A stretch of DNA of 64,000 bases from Siphonodentalium dalli. Its lineage: Eukaryota; Mollusca; Scaphopoda; Gadilida; Siphonodentaliidae. A program made the translations under genes and the position numbers. The stretch's first letter is position 1. Every line of letters begins with the position of its first letter. Below, in pieces: positions 33,409-44,499 of the stretch. The notes beneath the pieces are model-generated. The model was not told where the DNA came from. It did no database searches and saw nothing but the letters and a program-made list of their open reading frames with translations. The DNA lies in NCBI GenBank assembly GCA_032622095.1, contig CP136068.1, forward strand, positions 14,985,729 through 15,049,728, written 5' to 3'.

Positions 33409-35811
33409 GGCCAAAACAAAATGAATGCATGTTTCCCTTATCAAACATAAAAAATAGGGGCGGGTGGTAGGCTTTTCATTTTATTTTATTTTTCCATTTT
33501 TTTTGTATAGTCTCGTGTGGGCCATGCCTAATCACCATCAAACACAATACAATGACCCGAGCAACCAACAAATTGGTGAAAAAACTGATATATGGAAACA
33601 AGATATAATTATATATATTTTTACGAAATAAGTTTAATTATTTACCAAACAGTAAATATATCGTAGATATAATATATCTAGTTTGATGCCAACAAAATGG
33701 GAATGACAATTTTGTGTCCCCAGTGAGCAGTATTAAAAAAAATATCTCCACGATAAGAAATGTTGTCAAGAGTCGGGGTACATTGTTTACTTTAGTGATA
33801 GCCGCCATTCATTTCCCTGGCTGCTGTAGCTTCCTACTGCGCATGTCTTATAAGTCACAGCTTTTTATGCTCAAATACATGTACACTCAACAATAGTCCA
33901 TATCAACACGTGCTTCCTGTCAGCGAAGGGGAACAATAACCTGTAATCTTCCTGTATTGCGTCTGGTCGTAATTTGACTTTCTGTTTGAAGAGTGACGAT
34001 GTGGCTTTGCGAAAAATATATTATCTCGCGAGGTGAATCAGATAAAATGGAACCACGCGTACATAGTTTGGTTATCAGTATGGTCGGTCGGTTTATAGAT
34101 TGATTTTCAGCTCAACTTACTTTTGTAAGTTTGAGCTATTGCCATGGTTTGGCATCCGTCGTCCGTGTGTGTGTGTGTCCGTCAACAATTTCCTTTGGCG
34201 CAGACTACAGGTTGTACCTTTGGTCTAATCTTTATGAAATTTGTCATGAATGTTGACATTGACATGTAGATGGGAACGAATCATTGTGGAGTCATTCGGC
34301 CAAAAAACATGACCGCTGGCGGCCATCTTAGATTTCAAAATTAAATCCATTGGCGCGGTCCACAGGTAGTACCGTTCGTCTGATCATCATGAAATTTGTC
34401 ATGGATGTTAATAATGACATGTAGTTGGGAACGAGTGATTTTGGGGTCGTTCGGCCTAAAAATATGGCCGCCAGCAGCCATCTTGGATTTTACTCTTTGC
34501 ATGACTAAATCCTTTGGCATGGGCTACAGCTCGTACTGTTCGTCTGATCATCATAAAATTTGTCATGGATATTAACAATGACATGTAGATGGGAACAAGT
34601 AATTTTGGGGTCATTCGGCCAAAAAACATGGTCGCCAGCAGCCATCTTGGATTTTACTCTTTGTATGACTAAATCCTTTAGCACGGGCTACAGGTCCTAC
34701 TTTTAGTCTGATCATCATAAAATTTGTCAAGAATGTTAATAATGATATGTAGATGGGAACAAGTCATTTTGGGGTCATTTGGCCAAAAAACATGGCCGCC
34801 AGCAGCCATGTTGGATTTTACTCTTTGTATGACTAAATCCTTTAGCACGGGCTACAGGTTGTACCTTTAGTCTGATCATCATAAAATTTGTCATGAATGT
34901 TAATAATGACATGTAGATGGGAACGAGTCATTTTAGGGTCATTCGGCCAAAAAATATGGCCGCCAGCAGCCATCTTGGATTTTACTCTTTGTATCACTAA
35001 ATCCTTTAGCACGGACTACAGGTCGTACCTTTAGTCTGATTATCATAAAATTTGTCATGGCTGTTGAAATTGGAATGTAAATGGGAATGAGTCATTTTGG
35101 GGTTATTCGGACAAAAAACATGGCCGCCAGCAGCCATCTATGATCTTGGATTTCAAAATTTAATCCATTAGCATGGGCCACAGGTCGTACTGTTCGTCTG
35201 ATCATCATGAAATTTGTCATGGATGTTAATATTGACATGTAGATGGGAACGACTAATTTTGGGGTCATTTGGCCAAAAAACATGGTCGCCAGCAGCCATC
35301 TTGGATTTTACTCTTTGTATGACTAAATTCTTCAGCATGGGCTACAGGGCGTACCTTTAGTCTGATCGTCATAAAATTTGTCATGGATGTTAACGATGAC
35401 ATGTAGATGGGAACGACTCATGGCCAGCAGCCATCTTGGATTTAACTTTTCCCTTCATCTCTATAAACTAGTATTAGACATTCAACTTTCCACATTCCTA
35501 ATCGCTCCATTGACTGTAATACATTAAATTATTCCTTTTCCAAGTTGAGCTACAGTGTCATTGACACTTTCATATTTTACTCTTTGCATCACTAAATCCT
35601 TTGATGCAGGTTAGACATTTCAAGTAGCACCTTTCCTATTCCTCCATTTACTGTCAACCATTAAATTATTCCCCTACCTAAGTTGAGCTACAGTGTCATT
35701 GACACTTTCATTTTATTTAAAACCAATAAAATGAACTTGGGTCGGGGGTTTGAAGACTGTCGGTCGGGTTATGGGAAACACGCATTCATTTTGTTTTGGC
35801 CTCATAAACTT
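33409..35811 (+). mobile_element. GGCC-ended element (family H2), copy with insertion
   Basis: Ends GGCCAAAACAAAATGAATGC and its complement GCATTCATTTTGTTTTGGCC. Both are flanked by TCA (33406-33408, 35812-35814). Body 33510-34106 is inverted relative to 37340-37957. Compared with that copy, about 1.6 kb (34107-35713) is an insertion made of 165-bp tandem units. TWA/TNA-type 3-bp duplications (TTA at 9253, TAA at 37268, TCA here) suggest PIF/Harbinger. No transposase seen. Confidence 0.8.
34107..35713 (+). mobile_element. Tandem-array insertion inside H2 element
   Basis: Begins CAGCTCAACTTACTTTTGTA and ends CAGTGTCATTGACACTTTC, with AAGTTGAGCTA just before that end; AGCTCAACTT is thus inverted at the two ends. 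Contains CCGTCGTCCGTGTGTG, then about eight ~165-bp units (34190-35455) marked by AAATTTGTCATGRATGTTAA at about 34237, 34391, 34556, 34720, 34884, 35047, 35212 and 35376, then a two-unit AAGTTGAGCTACAGTGTCAT segment. Units alternate two variants (TTGGATTTCAAAATT and TTGGATTTTACTCTTTG). Confidence 0.8.
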
Positions 35812-35814
35812 CAG

Positions 35815-36478
35815 CGATCGCAAGTCATTAAATAATGGCATGATGTCATGATACATCGCACGCGTTAATATTACACGTGTGTCTTCACCAATAATAATGA
35901 AGTTGTTTGTGTGGGTTAATTATGTGATAAACCACTTTATTCCCACCAGTTTGTGCCTAATTCTTTAAATTGTACTATTATTCAGTCAGTTTTAAATTAG
36001 CGCACTTCAAATCAGCCCTTGAAATTAGGAAAAAGTTCCAGCTAATTTAATACTGTGGCATGTTAGATTTAACAATTTGGCAATGGCATTTCCCACGGCA
36101 TTGCTTATTTCCATGGCCAATTTCGAGGACTGGAAAATTAATACCATTCATGAGTATTGCAGGCTTTGAGCAAAACTAGTTTATATGTTAACTTAAATGT
36201 TATACGGGGTAAATCTAATTTAAAAAAATGACATGTTATAATCCCACATACAGGTACATGTACCGGTATGTACATGTAAATGATATGCAAAGGAATATTC
36301 TTAGGTAAGCATGACAGCAGGGGCATGTCTGAGAATATTTTGGGGACAACTATTGTTGTGCCAAGGATGTCCCAATAGATTATGGGGTATTAAACTATTA
36401 ATATTTCTCAACACCACATAAGTGTTGTTCCTACGTGTTACAAATTGAACCCTACAAGTCGTGGATAAAAACTGAAAC
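35815..36478. other. No feature recognised
   Basis: AT-rich; a TGGCATGATGTCATGATACA palindrome-rich word at 35837 and a TACATGTACCGG word at 36255. Confidence 0.4.
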
Positions 36479-36490
36479 AATAAAATTTCA

Positions 36491-36588
36491 TAATTATACC
36501 AGTTGTTGATCAATATCCATGAGAATCTATATACACTAAGCCTAAATGTATAAATTCCCATGGATATTGATCAACAACCGGTATAAAT
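36491..36588. mobile_element. 98-bp hairpin insertion with 12-bp direct repeats
   Basis: A stem of about 33 bp with two mismatches (TTATACCAGTTGTTGATCAA at 36494 against the complement ending 36586) closes a 27-nt loop. AATAAAATTTCA flanks it at 36479-36490 and 36589-36600. This looks like a small foldback insertion; a 12-bp duplication is long for known DNA transposons. Confidence 0.65.
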
Positions 36589-36600
36589 AATAAAATTTCA

Positions 36601-37265
36601 ATTAATTATTTTGTTATAAAGAGTTAATTTGGACTTGGACATTTGTTATAGAATTAATTTGGACGTGCAAAATTTGGGCATACATGTATTTCAGGTACAT
36701 TATATATGTCCTGGATATGCGTGACAAGTATAAAGATATAATTCTACCTGTTCCATCTCACAAGCCTTGAGGAGAACACTCTAGAGAACAGAAAGTATCA
36801 ACCAGACGCTGTTTCATGCAAACGCTCATATGTGTTATCTAATTCTGAGAACCAGTTATTTTGTTGTGTTCAGTTTAGAGGAATCACTGAACTAAATGGT
36901 TTTCCATAGCGATAGTGTTAACGTTTCGACCGAATTCTCTGAATTTAAGCCTACAGGCTATTCCATCTACCCAGCTAGATTGACACTAGTTGATCACAAA
37001 AGTGCAAGAAAAATCAAAGGTTACTAGTAGTATGTGTTTACTTTTTATTAATAAATCCACACTGAATTGTGTTGAAATTGTACGACAGGGCTATCCCACA
37101 GCTAAATTTTGACTGGAAAAAGCAAGAACTACAGTAGCTAGATAAATCAATTTCTCACTCACAAAAAAGTCCATTCCCCCATTAATTCACCAATTTAAAT
37201 TATTCAGATATGATGTACAAATCAAATAAACACGATGTCATCCTTTAATATAGTCCACCTTTAAT
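36601..37265. other. No feature recognised
   Basis: Plain AT-rich DNA; TTGTTATARAGAATTAATTTGG is repeated twice near 36610-36660. Confidence 0.4.
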
Positions 37266-37270
37266 AATAA

Positions 37271-37957
37271 GGCCAAAACAAAATGAATGCGTGTTTCCCG
37301 TAACCCGACTCAAGTTCATTTTATTTGTTTTAAATAAAAAAAATAAATCTATAAACCGACCAACCACACTGATATTAACCAAACTATTTACGCGTGGTTC
37401 CATTTTATCTGATTCACCTCGCGAGATAAATGATATCTTTATATATTTTTCGCAAAGCCACATCGTCACTCTTCAAACAGTTCTAGTCAAATTACAACCG
37501 GACTCAATACCAGAAGAGTACAGGTTATCGCTCCTCTTTGCTGACTGGAAGCATGTGTTTGTGTTGATATGGAATACCGGTATTGTTGAGTGTACCGGTA
37601 TTTGAGCAAAAAAGCTGTAGCCGGCTGTTACTTATAAGACATGCGCGGTAGGAAGCTACAGCAGCCAGGGAAATGAATGCGACTATCACTAAAGTAAACA
37701 TTGTACAATTTCTTATTGTGGAGATATTTGTTTTAAAACTGCTCCCTGGGGACACATACATTGTAATTGTCATTCCCATTTTGTTGACATCAAACTAGAT
37801 ATTTTATATCTATGATATATTTCCTGTTTGGTGGATAATTAAACTTATTATCGTAAAAATATACAATGTATATAATTATATCTTGTTTGCATATACCGGT
37901 TTTATCACCAATTTGTTGGTTGATTGGGTCATGGTATGGTGTTTGATTGTGGTTAGG
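37271..37957 (-). mobile_element. GGCC-ended element (family H2), uninterrupted copy
   Basis: Begins GGCCAAAACAAAATGAATGC after TAA. The reverse complement aligns with 35811-35714 and then directly with 34106-33510, so it lacks the array insertion. The other terminus is lost where a MITE A copy begins (about 37958). Frames of about 100 codons in it are not conserved in the other copy. Confidence 0.75.
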
Positions 37958-38323
37958 CGTGTCAGAGTTTGTAAATTCTGCAGTTGAGTACCACGGCCGA
38001 TCGGCAAGTACACCTCGGCCGAACGACAAGTACACATGTACACCGTGGCCGAAAAGCAACTACATGTACAACAGGGCCAGATGGCATGTACACCATGGTT
38101 AGATTTCTGGTTTGTATTGTCTTTTTTCAGTTTAATGAATGTACAATGTACACGTACTAGTACACCGCAGCAACTACATTTACACCATGGCCGAATGGCA
38201 AATACACCACGGCCCAACTGTAGTTAGCCGTTGGAGCCGCGGTGTACATGTAGTTGCATTTCAGCTGTGGTGGCAATGCTAACCGCAACGTGGTTAAGTG
38301 GACACTTGTTTTGCCTAGCAGGG
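37958..38323 (+). mobile_element. MITE A, left-truncated copy
   Basis: Starts within the family at GTGTCAGAGTTTGTAA and ends GTTTTGCCTAGCAGGG before TA (38324-38325). The first ~60 bp of the element are missing, as is the adjoining H2 end, pointing to a deletion across the junction. Confidence 0.75.
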
Positions 38324-38418
38324 TACATGTATTGGTACATGTATGTACCAACCTTGCCAGGTCTATTAAAAAAACTCAAAATAGTGTGCGACGACAAGGA
38401 AGTTTCAATTGTATTTAA

Positions 38419-38890
38419 AGGTACTCAATCTGATTTGATAGTCCCCATATCATTAGATTCGAACAACATTTAAAAAAAAATATGCCTCAGTCAGAATCTA
38501 TTAAGGGGAAGGTCAAGTGAACAATTTTGAAAGGGGATTTCCATGCAAATCTCTTTAACAGAAGTTACGTACATGTAGTTGCATACATGAATAATTCTGA
38601 GTGATTTGGTGTGGTAATTAAAACAACGGATTGTCAAATATCAGATACACAAAAGCCACTTGACTTTAGAGTTATCCATCTTCATACGCAAATTTGATCC
38701 GCGAACTTCTTCTCGTTTACTTTTTGCCAGGCCACTAAAAAGTACCGGTGGTGAAAAATAATGGATTGCAAAAATTTATATCTGATCACTCTGAGCTTTG
38801 ATGGGTGGGTTCCTCGACTCAAATCAAATATTTGTTTCCCCAAAGCCAAAGAAATAGTAATTTGCGAGCGTTAATTCGGATTATGCATCT
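38419..38890 (+). mobile_element. TTAA-target MITE (family B), copy b
   Basis: AGGTACTCAATCTGATTTGA at the left and AATTCGGATTATGCATCT at the right, with TTAA on both sides (38415-38418, 38891-38894). The interior shares TTTAGAGTTATCCATCTTC and CTCTGAGCTTTGATGGG with copy a. Confidence 0.8.
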
Positions 38891-38894
38891 TTAA

Positions 38895-40440
38895 ATAGGA
38901 TAATCGCATTAGAGCTGAAATGAGGGAATGAATAAATAAATGAATGTATACAAAGTGAAATAAAACATTGCTTTTTGTTTGAGAATATTGCCATTTGATT
39001 GAAAGAATTATAGATTTCTGAAAAATGGATGAATATATACCGGTATCAGGAATAATGTTTTGTTTATTAGTCTCACTAATCGTTCTCAGTGTTTCTCAAG
39101 TTAAATCAGCGACTTCATCACATGTACTGTCATTTCATGTTCATGTACAGAGAAAATTACTGTTCAAACTTACAAAAGTTGTAGGTGATTTCATTTATCA
39201 GGTCTTTACTGTGTGACACATCTACAGTAATGCCATAATTAATTGACTCCATAACCACAGCATAATTATGGGTAAATTTTCAGGATTTAGTTGGAAAGCT
39301 CTCATCGAGTCATTAATTAGGGCATTACTGTACATGTACATGTACATGTATACTTATTACAGTGTTTTTTTTCCTATTTTTCCAGATTTTTCAGAGATGC
39401 TTCAGATCTACATGTACCGGTACATCCTGTTCATCACATGCACTATCTATCAGAAGTTCAATTCTGTGATCTGAGATCTCACATGTACTGGTTTGTGAAT
39501 AAATTAGCAAATTTTGTCAGACAACTTCCTTGAACAGGTGTAAAATTCACATTCACAAGCAGTGATTAAATGGAACTGTAAAGCCAATATGGTTTGTGTG
39601 ACCCTGCGAGCTCGCATGATGGAAAGACAATATCTACAACAAGGACCAACGATTTTCAAGAATTTGCATCTTATAATACTAGAATGAAGTTTTGGGAAAC
39701 TCAAGATTCTTACCAAACTATTTGAGTTTTTCAAGAGTGCAATGGATGTCTTTGGGGGAGAACCCATTTGTATACTGCACAGTGATTCTTGAATCTGTAG
39801 TCACTAAGGAATCCACTCCATGAAGCTGATGCAGATTTCTTTCTCCTGTGCAACAAATCTTAGCATGGCATAGAACAACCTTATATACATGTATGTTTGG
39901 AAAGCGCCATACGTTACACGTGAAGGTGTATGTCTAACAGAAAGTGTACTGTTAACCAAAGAAGACCCGAAGACTCCACCATGATGTAATTGCCTTCTGA
40001 TTAATAAAATATTGGTGCCAACTATGTGAACATAATATTTTTAACTAAATCCAAATTCACCAACAACCATAATATCACAGTGGGTTATTTTATTAGTAGA
40101 ATGACATGCCCGGTGGTGTCATTTTTAAAAGAAGGTGTACCTGGTAATTTCTTGCTATGTTTGTCATGTTCCAGGATACAGAGTGTGTTGAGAAGTTTGT
40201 CCATATGCTCGCTACATACATTTGTATAACATTGTTTTGTCCTGTAAAACTACTGGTGGTGTATGGTGTCTTTTAAGTTTAAGCATATATGGAACTTATC
40301 CCAAGACAAATAATATCACAAAAATTATTAAAATTTCCAGTTTTGTGGTTAAGTATATGTGTTTTTAAATACAAATTTTGCGATTTCATTGATATTTAAG
40401 GCACAGTGTTAGGCAACACACATCTTATACAAATGTCGAC
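38895..40440. other. No gene with adequate support
   Basis: A plus frame 39592-39724 (GKTISTTRTNDFQEFASYNT and flanks) reads coding-like for about 45 codons, but no splice sites or family support it. A 63-codon frame at 39025 starts with a hydrophobic stretch; probably chance. TACATGTACATGTACATGTA at 39331. Confidence 0.4.
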
Positions 40441-40445
40441 ATGAT

Positions 40446-40613
40446 GGGGGGGGGGGGGGGGGGCTTGGGAGATGGTGTTCTATCATATCACAAATACAAC
40501 CGCTCATGTACCGGTATATTACTGGTGGAAAAGTTGACACTCCTGTAACAACGGAAGGACATTTGATAGGTCAAGCAGGGACATGGCGATTGGGGGGGGG
40601 GGGGGGGGGGGGG
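40446..40613 (+). repeat. Two long G homopolymers (18 and 22 nt)
   Basis: G18 at 40446-40463 and G22 at 40592-40613, the longest in the window. Both have quadruplex potential and may be G-tract element ends, although the usual neighbours are not clear here. Confidence 0.7.
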
Positions 40614-41005
40614 TGTCCCCAACTCAGGTCAAAATTTTCAATAGTTGGAAATTGCATGTCTGACGGAACAGTAGGTTGCAATTGTTCTTGTAGTTTTATT
40701 TTCCAACAATTTATTAATGGGAAATTGTTTTTAGAACAACATTTGTATATTTCCTACTTTTGATCAATTTGTTTGATCAATTTGTTTTAATGAAATTGCT
40801 ATCAGTTGGAAATTTATTGTCATGAATCTCTACTTTGGCTACGTGCCTTGTGTGTAGAAAAGAGTAGATATTTGTGACATGATCTAGGTCCCTCCCTGTC
40901 CGACTTTAGACATCAGTTGGACATTTTCCAACCGTCGGGGGTGTCAGTTGGAAATTTCTCTTGCAAAGTTTGAGGCCAGTCTAAATGATAGATATTCTAG
41001 CCACG
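40614..41005. repeat. GTTGGAAA-rich stretch
   Basis: TAGTTGGAAATTGCATG, CAGTTGGAAATTTATTG, CAGTTGGACATTTTCCAAC and CAGTTGGAAATTTCTC occur in under 350 bp, plus a tandem TTTGATCAATTTG at 40760-40785. No gene. Confidence 0.45.
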
Positions 41006-41009
41006 TCCC

Positions 41010-41796
41010 CGATCCAAAATCTTTCAATCACGCCATTACAATCGTGCGATAAACTGACAACCGGAATACAAACATGCATTATTATTGTTATGTATATTAT
41101 CTCATACCAAGCATGCACCCATATGCTTGTGACATACACAACGACAATAGTCTTAATTTGTTACTGGTACTTAGTTCAATCATTGCAAGTTCTTAATTTC
41201 ACAATAAGTTTATTGTTAACCTCGATTTAGGAGAGTATATATACAAATGATAAATATATACATGTTATATAAATATGCATGCAAATGTTATACTAATCAC
41301 AATATTAATCATACTGTGTTTATGCTATCTCACACGCATGCGGCCAGGTTCTGACATTTTTCAAGTTTTAAGTGTTAGTGTGGTCGGTGATAATCTAGAG
41401 GATTTAGAAATGGGAAGGCATACACAGAGGTGCCCGAATATCAGTTGCGCTTTTAAAACCTGATTAGCAATATCACATGCGTGTGATCGAGCAAAATAAA
41501 ATTTCCAAATAAACTATTTACTGGACATCAAAGTTGAGTATAACATTCTCGAGTGAATTTAGACAACGGTTTCAGACATCGAATTCACCAATATAATATG
41601 TATCAAAAGTGAGTTATTCTCATTTTGATGTGGAAAGTTAATTGAAAAGAGCAAGTAAATTAAATTAATATTTAGTTATTGTACATGTATATACATGTAT
41701 CCACTTTGAGCCTCTTCAGAGTGGATAACGTAAAACAAATGTTTACTATAAATTTTTCTGACCTACATGTACCACTAACTAAATTCCTTAACCATG
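41010..41796 (+). repeat. Tandem-duplicated locus, unit B first copy
   Basis: Shares TCAATCACGCCATTACAATC through ATTTACTGGACATCAAAGTT with 45193-45715 at over 90% identity, then TTTCTGACCTACATGTACCA. It has about 190 bp extra (41570-41755) absent from the second copy. Ends at the ACCATG (41791-41796) used as target by the foldback element. Confidence 0.8.
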
Positions 41797-41980
41797 TGTT
41801 ACGCCAGCTTTTGAAGTAATGACTACTTTTGAAGTAGTTCTCCACTTTTGAAGTAAAAACGCCAGCTTTTGAAGTACCTCACCACTTTTGTAATAAAATC
41901 GCCAGCTTTTGTAGTAAAGTGAGGTCTCCGCTTTTGAAGTAAAAAACGCCAGCTTTTGTAGTAAAAAAAACTAGGTCTCC
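41797..41980. repeat. Foldback arm, outer AGCTTTTGAAGTA array (left)
   Basis: GCCAGCTTTTGAAGTA and CCACTTTTGAAGTA alternate every ~22-45 bp. The inverted counterpart is 44500-44709; on the plus strand there it reads as YFKSWR-type repeats, which follow the nucleotide period rather than a protein. Confidence 0.8.
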
Positions 41981-41984
41981 ACAC

Positions 41985-42400
41985 CTGTAATCGACCATAC
42001 GAGTGTGATGTGGTTTGAATAGCTTTCAGTCATACCAACAAGAAATCAGTCAATCGCCCATACACGTGTGACATGTACCAAAAAGCACTTAGTGAATCCG
42101 GTTGCGTGACAAAAGAATACACACCGGTAATCGACCATACGAGTGTGACGTGGTTTGAATAGCCTCCAGTCATACCAACAAGATAAATCAGTCAATCGCT
42201 TTACACGTGTGACGTGTACCAAAAGGCACTTAGTGAGTCCGGTTCCGTGACAAAACAATCCACACCGGTAATCGACCACATGCATGTGATGTGGTTCGAA
42301 TAGCCTTCAGTCATACCAACACAAGATAATTTACAGCGTCATCGCCCATACAACTGTGACGTGTTCCAAAAGGCATTAGTGGGTCCGTTTCCCTGCCTAA
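41985..42400 (+). pseudogene. Decayed C2H2 zinc-finger array in left arm
   Basis: Three 137-bp units start at about 41990, 42127 and 42265. In each, one frame gives HTGNRPYECDV and another gives NRPYTCDMYQKAL, the Krueppel-type linker plus first-cysteine half of a C2H2 finger. Each unit therefore contains two degenerate fingers with frameshifts and a lost cysteine (Y for C), so no functional finger survives. This module was presumably captured from, or arose with, a zinc-finger gene and then duplicated. Confidence 0.6.
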
Positions 42401-42409
42401 GCTTATTAA

Positions 42410-42642
42410 CACACATAGGTGACCAATCATACGAGTATATACGATTGTTCCCAGTCAGCCTGACAACCCACATCATTGAATGCCATTACAAGTGCGACCT
42501 TTGTCAGAAGAAGTTTGATGTGACATTGAGTGAGACAAGACGTTTTGTCAGTCCAGTAACATGCAACATATATAGTTCATCGAAATTAGGTGATGTAGTA
42601 GTTCCAACGGAACATAGTTGGTATATTTGGCCTCACTTTTAA
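42410..42642 (+). pseudogene. Zinc-finger-like frame at the arm/centre border
   Basis: The open frame reads through GDQSYEY and then HYKCDLCQKKFDVTLSETRR before a stop at 42642. YKCDLCQKKF is the CxxC-F start of a C2H2 finger, in register with the decayed fingers upstream; the paired histidines are not in place. It probably belongs to the same ancestral zinc-finger exon. An expressed protein is unlikely. Confidence 0.5.
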
Positions 42643-42649
42643 TTGCATA

Positions 42650-43570
42650 TTCATACCCTCGAAATTAGGTGATCCGCCGACGCTTTAGGGATAGCAGAAA
42701 ATGTTCGGTTTATTAGCTTCGTCTCTATAAGGCGACATTAACAACAAATTTCGATCATTGAAATTATGTCACATAACCGAAGTATTAGAACTACGTCAAA
42801 CGTGGCCAGCTATAAAACACGGGGTCCAGTAATGTGTTGTGTGGAAACCATTGGGTTCACATATCCTCTGATGATTGAGTATATAAAATAACGGAGTCGA
42901 TGGCGTTATGTCGCTATACAGGGAAAGTTAAACTTTCAAATCTCAATGTTCTTGACGCCAAAGGTTCAGTCTCCTTTCAAAATTTATTCAACACAATATA
43001 CGAATACAAATTATTTTATTGTCAATTTTCAGTCACAGCAATATATAATGAAACGCATAACAAAATTAAGAATGAATGGAACGATGTTGTTGATACAGTT
43101 AAATAATAATTAGTCAACTTTATCCTTAACCTCCCCTTGGACGCTATATTTCTTGAATAGTTATGTATAATATTGTATAGCTTGATCCCTTATCGCCTCT
43201 CATCTACATCAACAATTCTGCTATCTAAATCTTTTTTGTTTATTATGGTCAATAAATTAAATCAATATTCTATCATGAAGACAATATATGATGGTATACA
43301 TATTTACTATTGCTATGTTGCACCTATCAATTGGGGTCAGACTAAGTGGTGTACTATATACAGGGAAGGTTGAGGTGTCTCGTTGACTGATAACTTAACA
43401 TAAAAACAATGATAAATTATTTTGAGATTTCTCAGAACACAACAAAACACACATACCAAAACACAATATATGTAGGTACATATTCTAGTTGGTAGTCTAT
43501 ATTGTTAATGGTCACTGATCCGAAATATTGCATGCACTTATATTTCAGCAATTAGTTTAAATCTTGAAGT
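42650..43570. other. Foldback centre, AT-rich part, no gene recognised
   Basis: Short frames at 42900-43106 and 43173-43373 lack motifs. TCGAAATTAGGTGAT is repeated at 42579 and 42659. Confidence 0.4.
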
Positions 43571-43574
43571 GTGT

Positions 43575-43915
43575 AACCGGCCGAATCTTGGAAGTAAAAC
43601 TTTGACATTTCGGCCTCTAAAGGCGGAAACGCGTGCGGGAAGCGACCGACGAAAAACCAAAAATCTACACTTCGGCGTCTTTAGGCCGCGGCAGGCGAAA
43701 CAGGCGCTCGTGTTTCGTTCTCGACCGAGGGTCCCACGGCACCGAGGCTAAAGATGGCCGAAAAGAGCTTTGCTTAGGGCGAAGTCGATGTGTCGTTCTT
43801 CGTTTGACCACAGATGGGATGTCCAAGCTATATATAAGGCGATGCGTGCGCGCGCGCGACCGGCCTCTCTCGAAAATGGCGATCCGGCGAGGCGGGCCAA
43901 CTCGGCCGGGAAAGT
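43575..43915 (+). promoter_or_regulatory. Isolated CpG-rich block with TATA-like box
   Basis: About 340 bp dense in CpG inside AT-rich DNA, ending with CTATATATAAGGC (43828-43840). This is followed by GCGTGCGCGCGCGCG and CCGGCCTCTCTCGAAAATGG. The TATA-type box upstream of a GC-rich start resembles a promoter, placed at the centre of the foldback element. A 60-104-codon frame crosses it, as expected for GC-rich DNA. Function is inference; a captured host promoter is one possibility. Confidence 0.35.
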
Positions 43916-44034
43916 CTTATAATTTTAGTAATATACCAGATCTCTAAATCTACCAGCCATGCAAATTCGTCCACTGATTCACGTTTACTGAAGCCAAAAT
44001 ATAATAAATCAAGTTCACAGTTCACCCAGAAACA

Positions 44035-44440
44035 TTCCTCAAGCCTTTTGGTACACGTCACACGTGTATGGACGATTGACTGTGATTTGTCTTGTGATAG
44101 TTTAACTGAAAGCTATTCAAACCACGTTACACTCGTATGGTCGATTACCGGTGTAGATTCTTTTGTCACCGAACGGACTCATTAAGTACCTTTTGGTACA
44201 CGTCACACGTGTATGGACGATTGACTGTGTGATAGTTTAACTGAAAGCTATTCAAACCACGTCACACTCGTATGGTCGATTACCGGTGTGTATTCTTTTG
44301 TCACGCAACCAGACTCACTAAGTGCCTTTTGGTACACGTCACACGTGTATGGGCGATTGACTGTGTGATTTCTCTTGTGTTGGTATGCCTGAGGGCTATT
44401 CAAACCACATCACACTCGTATGGGCGATAGCGACAATGTA
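44035..44440 (-). pseudogene. Decayed C2H2 zinc-finger array in right arm
   Basis: Mirror of 41985-42400. On the minus strand, three units again give HTGNRPYECDV-like and PYTCDVYQKAL-like frames; one unit is shorter. Cysteines and frames are degraded as in the left arm, so the decay largely preceded, or was homogenised after, the inversion. Confidence 0.6.
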
Positions 44441-44499
44441 TTATCGGGTTGACTCTGTCATGAAAATCGTTCAGCGCCCGTCAAAATGTATTGAGTCAG

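Noticed and set aside
39592-39724. Coding-like plus frame GKTISTTRTNDFQEFASYNT
   Set aside because: Only about 45 codons, ending in an unexplained stop, without clear splice sites or family; left as unsupported.
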